From the NCBI GenBank assembly GCA_003645605.1, contig QNAY01000021.1, positions 1-9,459 of the forward strand: a stretch of 9,459 nucleotides of DNA, given 5' to 3'. The position numbers were made by a program, and so were the translations under genes. Shown here piece after piece: positions 1-7,609 of the stretch. Under the pieces are notes generated by a model, which saw only the letters and a list, made by a program, of their open reading frames with translations, had not been told where the DNA came from and searched no databases. This DNA is from Thermodesulfobacteriota bacterium (GTDB taxonomy: Bacteria; Desulfobacterota; Dissulfuribacteria; Dissulfuribacterales; UBA3076). How positions within the stretch are numbered: the first letter of the stretch is position 1; every line of letters begins with the position of its first letter.

Positions 1-30
1 AAAGCTCAAAGAGCTATCGTAATCGACCCA

Positions 31-85
31 TTTCAGCTTCAGGCTTTCAGCTCTTATGCAACGCAACAGATAGGGTCTTTTCAGC
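31..85 (+). repeat. Three TTTCAGC direct repeats upstream of fdhB
   Basis: TTTCAGCT occurs at 31-38 and 45-52, with starts 14 nt apart, and TTTCAGC recurs at 79-85. All three copies lie within 100 nt of the fdhB start. They could be regulator half-sites or chance; nothing else in the sequence identifies a binding protein. Confidence 0.3.
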
Positions 86-91
86 GGAATT

Positions 92-104
92 AGGGCTAGG
101 CCCT
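92..104. repeat. Small inverted repeat AGGGC-TAG-GCCCT before fdhB
   Basis: A perfect 5-bp inverted repeat with a 3-nt loop sits 26 nt before the fdhB start. It has no downstream T-run, so it is not an intrinsic terminator. It could be an operator or a leader hairpin, or simply chance. Confidence 0.25.
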
Positions 105-130
105 CAGATGATCGGAAACGTAGTATAAAT

Positions 131-2059
131 ATGGAAAAATCGATCTCAATACAATCAACAGAAGACCACAGAATAGATAGCGCGGAATCGTTAAGATTCC
201 TCAGGGAATCCCTCATTGCCGGTGAGCAAACAACCGGGAAAATGGTCAGTGTCTGCTGTGGAAGCGGTTGCATGTCGTCTGGAAGTGAACATGTCAGGGA
301 AGCCTTTGTAAGGGAAATCAAAGACCAGGAGCTTGAAGATGAGATAACGGTCAAAAAGACAGGTTGTCATGGATTTTGCGAGAGGGGTCCGATTGTGATC
401 GTGGGCCCGGAAAAAATATTTTATCAGTACGTAACAAAAGAGGACGTGCCGGAAATCATTTCTGAGACATTGCTTGAAAACCGGGTGGTTGAAAGGCTCT
501 TATACGAAGACCATGTCACCGGCCAAAAGTGCTTTCATGAAAACGATATTCCCTTTTACCAGAAACAGAGAAGGATTGTACTGAAAAACTGTGGCATCAT
601 AGATCCTACGAGCATTAAAGACTATATCAAAGTCGATGGCTTTCGGGCCCTTGCCAAAATCCTATCTCAAATGACCCCTGAAGGTGTCATTGAAGAAATC
701 AAACTCAGCGGTCTGCGGGGAAGAGGAGGTGCCGGATTCCCTGCCGGTATCAAGTGGGAAACAGCACGCAACGCCCCTGGTGAAGAGAAATATATCATCT
801 GTAACGGCGATGAGGGCGATCCGGGTGCCTTTATGGACCGGAGCGTGATGGAAGGCGATCCTTACAGCGTGATGGAAGGGATGATGATCGCCGGATATGC
901 AGTCGGGGCCTCTCAAGGGATCATATATGTGCGGGCAGAGTATCCCCTGGCTGTCCATCATTTGTCTACAGCTATAGCTCGGGCTACTGATATGGGACTC
1001 CTCGGGCACAACATCATGGGGAGCGGGTTTGATTTTGAAATCAAGATCGTAAAGGGAGCAGGCGCGTTTGTATGTGGAGAGGAAACAGCGCTTATAGCCT
1101 CAATAGAAGGAAGAAGCGGCCGGCCAAAACCAAAACCCCCCTTCCCTGCCATACAGGGACTGTGGGGTAAGCCCACTGTTATAAATAACGTAGAGACACT
1201 TGCAAACGTCTCCAGGATTGCTCTGCATGGGGGGAAATGGTATTCGGAAATAGGCACATCCACTGACAAGGGAACAAAAATATTCTCACTTGTGGGAAAG
1301 GTCCGAAATGTAGGTCTGGTCGAAGTGGAGATGGGTACGACGCTTCGCGAGATCATCTTTGATATAGGCGGGGGGATCCCGGGAGGAAAACGTTTCAAGG
1401 CGGTCCAGACCGGTGGGCCTTCAGGCGGATGTATCCCTGAAGAACTTCTGGATTTGCCCGTGGGCTATGAATCGCTGGCAAAGGCCGGGTCGATTATCGG
1501 CTCCGGTGGCATGCTCGTCATGGATGAGGACACGTGTATTGTAAATATCGCCCGGTACTTCCTCGATTTTGCTCAGAATGAATCCTGTGGGCAGTGTACT
1601 CCGTGCAGGCTTGGCACAAAGCAGATGTTCAAGATCTTACAGGACATTACAAGAGGAAACGGAAAGCCCGGAGATATTGAGATCCTGCTCGAATTGTCCG
1701 ATGCCGTCAAGCAGGCTTCTATATGCGGCCTTGGAATGACAGTCCCCAATCCGGTTATTTCTACTATACAGTACTTCCGCAAGGAGTATGAAGAACATAT
1801 CCATGAAAGGCGCTGCCGGGCCCTTGTGTGCAGATCTCTTATTTTCTATCGTATCAAGGACTACAGGTGTAAGGCCTGCCTGAAATGTCTGCAGGCCTGT
1901 CCGGTTGATGCCATTATCGGTGCGAAATGGCAGGTACACGAGATTGACCAGAGTAAGTGTATCAAATGCGGGACATGTATGGATGTCTGTCCCAAGCGGT
2001 TCAACGCGGTGGAGTGTGTTACTGGTCTGACAGAAGGTTTGGGGGATCAGAGTGAGTGA
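131..2059 (+). CDS. fdhB: Formate dehydrogenase diaphorase subunit FdhB (NuoF/HydB-like, FMN, Fe-S, NAD(P)H-binding)
   Basis: This 642-residue cytoplasmic flavoprotein should exchange electrons between FdhA and NAD(P)H. The N-terminus is a thioredoxin-like [2Fe-2S] domain (C42 or C43, C47, C79, C83). The NuoF core follows: the Gly-rich loop GLRGRGGAGFPAG (194-206), CNGDEGDPGAF (224-234) and GAFVCGEETAL (311-321), the FMN/NADH site. An SLBB-type stretch comes next, then the NuoF [4Fe-4S] motif ESCGQCTPC (C486, C489, C492) with C532. The C-terminus is a two-cluster ferredoxin domain (C580, C583, C586, C590 and C610, C613, C616, C620). This domain order matches HydB-type subunits of NAD-linked and bifurcating enzymes. 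I keep the ATG at 131, although its Shine-Dalgarno is weak, because family members usually carry a short helix before the first Cys; ATG 242 (M38) is the alternative. The end overlaps fdhA by 8 nt, implying translational coupling. A separate NuoE-like subunit, if present, would lie left of the window. Confidence 0.9.
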   Translation: MEKSISIQSTEDHRIDSAESLRFLRESLIAGEQTTGKMVSVCCGSGCMSSGSEHVREAFVREIKDQELEDEITVKKTGCHGFCERGPIVIVGPEKIFYQYVTKEDVPEIISETLLENRVVERLLYEDHVTGQKCFHENDIPFYQKQRRIVLKNCGIIDPTSIKDYIKVDGFRALAKILSQMTPEGVIEEIKLSGLRGRGGAGFPAGIKWETARNAPGEEKYIICNGDEGDPGAFMDRSVMEGDPYSVMEGMMIAGYAVGASQGIIYVRAEYPLAVHHLSTAIARATDMGLLGHNIMGSGFDFEIKIVKGAGAFVCGEETALIASIEGRSGRPKPKPPFPAIQGLWGKPTVINNVETLANVSRIALHGGKWYSEIGTSTDKGTKIFSLVGKVRNVGLVEVEMGTTLREIIFDIGGGIPGGKRFKAVQTGGPSGGCIPEELLDLPVGYESLAKAGSIIGSGGMLVMDEDTCIVNIARYFLDFAQNESCGQCTPCRLGTKQMFKILQDITRGNGKPGDIEILLELSDAVKQASICGLGMTVPNPVISTIQYFRKEYEEHIHERRCRALVCRSLIFYRIKDYRCKACLKCLQACPVDAIIGAKWQVHEIDQSKCIKCGTCMDVCPKRFNAVECVTGLTEGLGDQSE

Positions 2060-4856
2060 TGTTACATTGAACATAAACGGAATTACGGTAAGGGCCGATG
2101 AGGGTGCTACGATCCTCACAGCGGCCCAGGACGCGGGTATCTATATCCCCACCCTGTGCCACTGCCCTGATGTCTCATCCATAGGCGTATGTCGCCTGTG
2201 TCTGGTCAGGATCGAAAATCGAAGAAGACTTGAACCTGCCTGCCGGACCGTTGCAGAAGAAGGTATGGTGGTTGTTACTGACGATCCTGAAATTGAACGA
2301 TTGCGCAGGGTGATCCTTGAGCTCATCTTGAGTGATCATGACTTCAACTGCCTTCTCTGTGCCAAGAGCGGGCAGTGCCGACTTCAGGAACTGGTTAACC
2401 GTATAGGTTTCAATGAGCATCGGTTTAATCGTCTTGAGCATATGGCCAAGGACCTTCCTGTTGACACCAGCAACCCGTTTTTCGATTTCAATCCCAATAA
2501 GTGCGTCCAGTGTGCAATATGCGTCCGTACCTGCCACGAAATTGTAGGTAATGACGCAATCGACATGTCATATCGGAGTTACGACCTCAGAGTCAGTACG
2601 TTTGCCAACAAACCCTTGAAAGATTCTGTATGCGTTTCTTGCGGGGAATGTATGGAGCGTTGCCCTGTAGGTGCCCTGGTACCCAAGAAGGCTGAATATC
2701 CAACCCGTGAAGTAAAAACTACTTGCTCATACTGTGGTGTGGGGTGCGGACTTTATCTGGGAGTACGCGGAAACACCATCGTAAGGGCCAGGGGCGATGA
2801 TGAAAGCCCTGTCAACAAGGGCAATCTCTGTGTTCGCGGACGCTTTGGTTATAACTTCGTAAATAGTCCGGACAGGCTCTCTCTTCCGCTCATGCGTGCA
2901 TACGATGATTTTACACAGCCGTCCTCTGTAGTTGAAGTAACAGAAGAAGGCAGACCGGTTACATTGCCACTTGTGAAAAGAGAAGGCAAGTTTGTAGAGA
3001 TCACCTGGGACCAGGCGATCAAATATGTGGCAAGCAGCCTGGCCCATTACAAAGGAGATGAGATCGCTGCTATCTCCTCGGCCAGATGCACAAATGAGGA
3101 GAACTACCTATTTCAAAAGTTTACCAGGTCGGTCTTAAAAACTAATAATATTGATCATTGTGCCCGTCTCTGACACGCGCCCACGGTGGCCGGTCTGGCC
3201 GCCAGCTTCGGTAGCGGTGCCATGACAAACTCTATCAATGAGATCAGTGATGCGGCTTGTATTTTTGCCATCGGTACCAATACAACAGCTAATCACCCCA
3301 TTATAGGCAGACAGGTTACCAGGGCTGTACAAAAGGGTGCAAAGCTCATTGTAGTTGATCCCCGGCGCATACCTCTCTGCCGCATGGCCGATATCTGGCT
3401 CAGGCTTCGCCCCGGGACCGACATGGCACTCCTGAATGGGATAATGAGGGTCATTATCGAAGAAAATCTCATGGACACATCCTTTATTGAGGAACGATGC
3501 GAGGATTATGATGCCTTTGAGGCCTCCATCATGGAAAATGACCTGGCAACCGCTGAGAACATTACCGGTGTTCCCGCACAGGACATAGTTAGAGCAGCCA
3601 GGATGTTCGGCTCGTATATACCCGCTACGATCCTGTATACCCTGGGTATCACCGAGCACTCGCACGGGACGGATAATGTGAGGGCCTTAGCCAACCTTAC
3701 GCTACTCACAGGTAATATCGGCATACCCTCAGCAGGCGTAAATCCCTTAAGGGGGCAGAATAACGTTCAGGGCGCCTGTGATATGGGAGCGCTTCCCAAC
3801 GTATACACTGGTTATCAAAAGGTGGAAAATGAAAAGGTGCGGAGAAAATTTGAAAAGGCCTGGAATTGTAAGCTCAGTCCATCAAACGGGCTCACACTGA
3901 CCGAGATGTTTGAATCCGCCCGTGAGGGCAAGATTAAGGCCCTCTATCTGAAGGGCGAAGACCCGGTAGTCACGGACGCAGACACAACCTTCATCGAAAA
4001 GGCCATATCACACCTGGAACTATTCGTTGTGCAGGATATTTTCCTCACAGAAACCGCGCGATTGGCAGATGTAGTGCTCCCGGCTGCCAGTTTTGCTGAG
4101 AAAGACGGGACTTTTACAAACACTGAACGGCGGGTACAACGGGTCCGCAAAGCAATAGAGCCTAAAGGCAATTCACGTCCGGACTGGATGATTATATGCG
4201 ATATTGCAAAAAGCATGGGAGCCAAAGGTTTTGATTTTGGCAGCCCACAAGAGGTCTTTGAGGAAATGCGCTGTCTGACCCCGAGTTACGGGGGCATTAC
4301 GTATGAACGTATTGAGAAATCCGGGCTCCAATGGCCCTGCCCGGACCATGAACATCCAGGGACGCGGTATCTTTACGGTGAGCGTTTCAACACACCGAGC
4401 GGACGCGCAAAATTCGCATCCATTGCATATCGGCCTCCGGCAGAGACTACCAGCCACGAGTATCCTTTTATCCTTATCACCAGGCGGTGCGCCTTCCATT
4501 ATCACGCAGTCATGACGCATAAGGCAGAAGGCTTTGATGAGCTGCGGAGCGAGGAGCATGTTGAGATACATCCGGTTGATGCAGCTACTCTGGAGATCCG
4601 GGACGGAGAAGTCATAAAAGTGACCTCAAGAAGAGGGAGCATAAAGGCCAAGACAAAGATAACTGAAATTGTACCTGCCGGTGTTGTTTGCATGACATTC
4701 AATTTTGCTGAGACAAGGACAAATATCCTGACCAGCAGGGCACTGGACCCAATCACCAAGACACCCGAATTCAAGGTATGCGCCGTCAAAATCGAAAAGG
4801 AAGAGTCTGCCTATCTTATGAAAGATCGCATGAGGTGGGGTACTGGGAAAAGTTGA
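2052..4856 (+). CDS. fdhA: Formate dehydrogenase catalytic subunit FdhA, selenocysteine-containing (UGA at 3171-3173 read as Sec374)
   Basis: This 934-residue Mo/W-bis-MGD enzyme interconverts formate and CO2. It starts at GTG 2052, behind a G-rich GGGGGA ribosome site. The NuoG-like N-terminus holds a [2Fe-2S] cluster (C36, C47, C50, C64), a His-Cys3 cluster (H96, C100, C103, C109) and two [4Fe-4S] clusters (C151, C154, C157, C161 and C194, C197, C200, C204). The molybdopterin oxidoreductase domain opens with C225, C228, C232 and C260. The in-frame TGA at 3171 lies in CARL-U-HAPTVAGL, aligning with CARV-U-HGPSVAGL of E. coli FdhF, and the same frame continues to 4856. Other conserved parts are NPLRGQNNVQGACDMGALP (active-site Arg567) and the C-terminal MGD-binding domain ending near TKTPEFKVCAV. 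There is no twin-Arg signal, so the enzyme is cytoplasmic. An oddity is R262, where FdhF has the electron-relay Lys44. Standard gene callers would split the gene into 2052-3173 and 3186-4856. Metal (Mo or W) and acceptor (NAD or NADP, with or without ferredoxin) cannot be read from sequence. Confidence 0.95.
3171..3203 (+). promoter_or_regulatory. bSECIS element directing Sec insertion at UGA 3171-3173
   Basis: Eighteen nucleotides after the UGA there is a GGUCU apical loop (3192-3196). It is closed by a 7-bp stem, GGUGGCC (3185-3191) with GGCCGCC (3197-3203), all paired and with one U-G wobble. E. coli fdhF has the same 18-nt spacing and the same GGUCU loop. Counting the U of UGA as 1, the key SelB-contact bases of fdhF (U17, G23, U24) are all present here, at 3187, 3193 and 3194. 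In fdhF U17 is bulged, whereas here it faces G3201 as a possible wobble. SelB, tRNA-Sec and SelA are expected elsewhere in the genome. Confidence 0.93.
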
Positions 4857-4871
4857 TTCGAAACTTGAAAT

Positions 4872-4902
4872 TTGAAATTGGGAAAAACAGAAATTCGATA
4901 AT
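4872..4902 (+). promoter_or_regulatory. Possible sigma-70 promoter for the EF-G-like gene and mogA
   Basis: TTGAAA at 4872-4877 and GATAAT at 4897-4902 are separated by 19 nt, slightly long for sigma-70, and lie 72 nt before the start of the next gene. The 117-nt gap after fdhA argues that the next gene has its own promoter. The A+T-rich gap also carries a tandem TTGAAAT (4865-4871, 4872-4878) that overlaps the proposed -35, so this match could be low complexity. Confidence 0.3.
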
Positions 4903-4973
4903 GCCCATTTTACTGCAATTTACAGAACTGTAACCGTTTACCATAAATCTATGAAGGAAAGGAATTAGCATCT

Positions 4974-7049
4974 ATGGACGTCAGCAACATCAGAAATTTC
5001 GCTCTGGTCGCCCAAAGTGGGAGCGGCAAGACTTCTCTGGCAGAGGCCATGCTTTTCACTGCTAAGTCAACTACCCGCATGGGCAATGTCGATGACGGAT
5101 CTTCTGTATTAGACTTTGAGCCGGAAGAGATCAAACGCAACATGTCCGTTAGCACAGCGTTTCATCATCTGACCTGGAAAAAGGCCAAAGTCTATCTTAT
5201 GGACGCACCAGGGGAAGACAACTTCATCTCTGAAGCCAAGGCGGCCATCAGGGCGGCTGATAATGTATTGTTCGTGGTGGATGCTGTAAATCCGGTAAAA
5301 CCACAGACACAGAAGGTATGGTCCATTGTCAAAGACTCAGGCCTTCCTGTTATTATGTGTGTTAACAAAATGGGTAAGGAGAGGGCAGACTTCCAGAAGG
5401 CCATGGATGCAATAAGGGAAGCCCTGGACGTGAGACTGGTTCCGGTTTCTCTGCCGCTGGGGGAACAGGAGGATTTTAAAGGTATTGTAGATCTTATACA
5501 AATGAAGGCATTTGAGTTCAGCAATGATGGAAGCGGCAAGACCAACCCTGTCGATATCCCGGCTGATCGGCAGGACGAAGTTGAAAATTTGAGGAACAAT
5601 TTGATCGAGTTTGCCGCAGAATCTGATGATGTGCTGCTGGAAAAATTTTTAGAAGGCGAAGAGCTTACTCCTGATGAAATCGTTTCCGGTCTGAAGCAAG
5701 GCATAGTGAGCGGGGGTTTTATTCCTGTGTGCTGCTGTTCCGCCACAAAAAACATAGCCGGGAGCACCTTACTTGACCTAATTGTACAGTTTCTGCCTTC
5801 GCCTGACGAACTTGGTGGTGTCTCCGGCACTGATCCCAAAAGCGGGGATGAGACAACACGCGATCCGTCTCCTGACGCCCCGATATCCGGCCTTGTCTTT
5901 AAGACCCTTACAGACCCCTATACAGGGCGTCTTTCCATTATTCGGGTCTATTCCGGCACCCTAAAACCTGACGGCTCGCTCTATAACTCCAACAAAGAAA
6001 AAGCTGAGCGTTATGGTCAGATATTTGCCCTTGAAGGTAAAACACAAAAGCCTTTGAAAGAGGCTGGACCCGGTGAGATAGTAGCAATAGCAAAGCTAAA
6101 GGAAACAGCCACAGGTGACACCCTTTGTGATCCTGCGAATGCGATAACCTATCCATTTGTGGCTCTTCCCTTGCCGGTCCTGACCTATGCCCTCAAACCC
6201 AGGAGTCGAGGAGATGAGGAGAAGATAACCCAGTCCCTTTCACGACTCCAGGAGGAAGATCCAACAATTGATGTAAAGCGCGATCAACAGACAAAGGAAC
6301 TCCTGCTCTCAGGAAACGGACAGATTCACATAGATGCCACTGTGGAAAAGATGGCAAGGAAATTCGGCGTACAGGTGGACCTTGCTATTCCGCGTATTCC
6401 CTATCATGAAACCATAAAGACATCGAAAAAGGCCGTTATTTATCGACATAAAAAGCAATCCGGCGGAGCAGGGCAGTTCGCAGAGGTCCACTTTGACATC
6501 TCACCACGCCCAAGAGGTAAGGGTTTTGAGTTTGAAGAGGCACTTGTGGGAATGAATGTTCCAAGAAATTTCGTTCCGGGAGTAGAAAAGGGACTAAAGG
6601 AAGCCACCGGGTCCGGTCCACTTGCCGGATACCCGGTTGTTGATGTAAAGGTACGCTTCTATGACGGTAAATCACACGAGGTTGATTCCTCTGAAATAGC
6701 TTTCAAAATAGCATCCATCAATTGTTTCAAGAAAGGCATGTTGGAGGCCAGGCCTACCCTGCTCGAACCCATTGTGAAACTCACCATAACCGTGCCCGAT
6801 GATGCTGTCGGAGATATAATCGGTGACATAAACAGCAGGCGGGGCAAAATTATGGGCATGGAACCAGGCCAAGCCGGACAGGCCATTGTAGCAGTTGTTC
6901 CTCTGGCAGAGGTACAACGCTATATGCTGGATCTTAATGCCATGACCGCCGGCTGCGGAACATTTACCATGGAGCAATCTCACTACGAAGAAGTACCACC
7001 GAATCTAACTGAAAAGATTATTGCCCAAGCCAAAGAAGAAAAGGCATAA
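4974..7049 (+). CDS. EF-G-like translational GTPase (EF-G2/FusA2-type) with altered nucleotide motifs
   Basis: This 691-residue protein has the full five-domain EF-G layout. The G domain has a P-loop AQSGSGKT (13-20), switch-like RNMSVSTA (55-62), DAPGEDNF (77-84), NKMG (131-134) and SAT (256-258). Domain II contains DPYTGRLSIIRVYSG, domain III contains LQEEDPTIDVKRD and LLSGNGQIHI, domain IV contains GGAGQFAEVH, and domain V contains INSRRGKIMGME. The VDDGSSVLDFEPEEIKR segment is typical of the EF-G2-like branch rather than canonical FusA. The catalytic-His position of PGH is Glu81, and the NKxD Asp is Gly134, so GTP hydrolysis and guanine specificity may differ. Three consecutive cysteines (253-255) abut the G5 motif. 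A Shine-Dalgarno AAAGGA at 4958-4963 lies 10 nt before ATG 4974. The gene ends 11 nt before mogA. Its function is unknown; it may be a ribosome-associated or stress/accessory factor. Confidence 0.85.
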   Translation: MDVSNIRNFALVAQSGSGKTSLAEAMLFTAKSTTRMGNVDDGSSVLDFEPEEIKRNMSVSTAFHHLTWKKAKVYLMDAPGEDNFISEAKAAIRAADNVLFVVDAVNPVKPQTQKVWSIVKDSGLPVIMCVNKMGKERADFQKAMDAIREALDVRLVPVSLPLGEQEDFKGIVDLIQMKAFEFSNDGSGKTNPVDIPADRQDEVENLRNNLIEFAAESDDVLLEKFLEGEELTPDEIVSGLKQGIVSGGFIPVCCCSATKNIAGSTLLDLIVQFLPSPDELGGVSGTDPKSGDETTRDPSPDAPISGLVFKTLTDPYTGRLSIIRVYSGTLKPDGSLYNSNKEKAERYGQIFALEGKTQKPLKEAGPGEIVAIAKLKETATGDTLCDPANAITYPFVALPLPVLTYALKPRSRGDEEKITQSLSRLQEEDPTIDVKRDQQTKELLLSGNGQIHIDATVEKMARKFGVQVDLAIPRIPYHETIKTSKKAVIYRHKKQSGGAGQFAEVHFDISPRPRGKGFEFEEALVGMNVPRNFVPGVEKGLKEATGSGPLAGYPVVDVKVRFYDGKSHEVDSSEIAFKIASINCFKKGMLEARPTLLEPIVKLTITVPDDAVGDIIGDINSRRGKIMGMEPGQAGQAIVAVVPLAEVQRYMLDLNAMTAGCGTFTMEQSHYEEVPPNLTEKIIAQAKEEKA

Positions 7050-7060
7050 AAGGACAACCA

Positions 7061-7555
7061 GTGTATACTGCCGGTGTTCTCACTGTGAGTGACAGCGCTG
7101 CCAGGGGAGATGTGAGCGATGAATCCGGGCCTGTAATCCGTCACTTGCTCGAACAGCATGGTTACAATGTGCTCTTACACAAGACTGTTCCTGACGAAGT
7201 ATCAGATATCAGAGACATATTGATCACATGGATAGATAGAACTTCTGTCGATATCATAGTTACAACAGGTGGTACGGGATTGTTTCCCAGGGATATCACG
7301 CCTGAAGCTACAGAGTCCATAATAGAGCGGGAGGTCCCTGGGATCGCGGAAGCCATTCGCATCAAGGGCCTTGATTCCACACCAAGGGCCATGCTCTCAA
7401 GAGGAATTGCCGGAGTGCGGGGCAAAACACTTATCATCAATCTGCCTGGCAGCCCTTTGGCCGTGGCCCAGGGAATGGAGGTAATACTTCCAGTACTTGA
7501 ACATGCCTTGGATAAAATCAAGGGAGACCCCACTCCCTGCTGGCAAAAATGTTGA
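7061..7555 (+). CDS. mogA: Molybdopterin adenylyltransferase, MogA/MoaB family
   Basis: This 164-residue cytoplasmic protein should adenylylate molybdopterin before metal insertion, a late step in making the cofactor that FdhA needs. Family signatures are GVLTVSDSAARGD (5-17), the MPT-binding TTGGTG (68-73), RDITPEA (77-83) and NLPGSP (127-132). Length fits MogA/MoaB. The start is GTG 7061, preceded by AAAAGGA with the AGG 7 nt upstream, and no better in-frame start is near. It lies 11 nt after the EF-G-like gene, so the two are very likely co-transcribed. MogA and MoaB cannot be separated reliably by eye, and some MoaB proteins serve tungsten cofactor synthesis. Confidence 0.88.
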   Translation: MYTAGVLTVSDSAARGDVSDESGPVIRHLLEQHGYNVLLHKTVPDEVSDIRDILITWIDRTSVDIIVTTGGTGLFPRDITPEATESIIEREVPGIAEAIRIKGLDSTPRAMLSRGIAGVRGKTLIINLPGSPLAVAQGMEVILPVLEHALDKIKGDPTPCWQKC

Positions 7556-7582
7556 ATTATGAATTATGAATGTTGAATTATG
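7550..7582 (+). repeat. 12-bp direct repeat TGTTGAATTATG across the mogA stop
   Basis: TGTTGAATTATG is present at 7550-7561 and 7571-7582, a 21-nt period. The core GAATTAT also occurs in tandem at 7554-7560 and 7561-7567. The first copy includes the mogA stop codon TGA (7553-7555). The rest of the 54-nt gap to the next gene is A+T rich, with no terminator and no clear ribosome site. Confidence 0.6.
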
Positions 7583-7609
7583 GATGCCAATTATGCAAAA
7601 ATATAATCC

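Larger units (their letters stand above)
1..130. other. Upstream region of the fdh operon, no supported gene
   Basis: No complete gene is visible. Three + strand frames enter from the left edge and stop at 20-22 (TAA), 91-93 (TAG) and 126-128 (TAA). The short tail ending at 22 reads KLKELS and could be the C-terminus of a preceding gene, such as a NuoE-like subunit, but six residues prove nothing. The other two tails resemble no family I recognise. I see no convincing sigma-70 or sigma-54 promoter. A TATAAA at 124-129 lies too close to the fdhB start to serve it. Confidence 0.5.

Noticed and set aside
1..128. Left-edge open frame ending at TAA 126-128 as the tail of an upstream protein
   Set aside because: Its residues resemble no known C-terminus and the other two frames are also partly open; evidence is insufficient.
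3171..3185. Nonsense mutation or frameshift making fdhA a pseudogene or two genes
   Set aside because: The frame is the same on both sides, the UGA is at the known Sec site and a SECIS hairpin with fdhF spacing follows. No ribosome site supports a separate start at GTG 3186.
4951..4968. Five-codon mini-ORF (MKERN) just before the EF-G-like gene
   Set aside because: It contains the Shine-Dalgarno of the real gene and is too short to distinguish from chance.
5192..5839. 215-codon open frame on the minus strand inside the EF-G-like gene
   Set aside because: It is Ser-rich, antisense to a clear gene, has no recognisable domain and no ribosome site; it is a shadow of + strand codon use. The other minus-strand frames in the window were dismissed for the same reasons.
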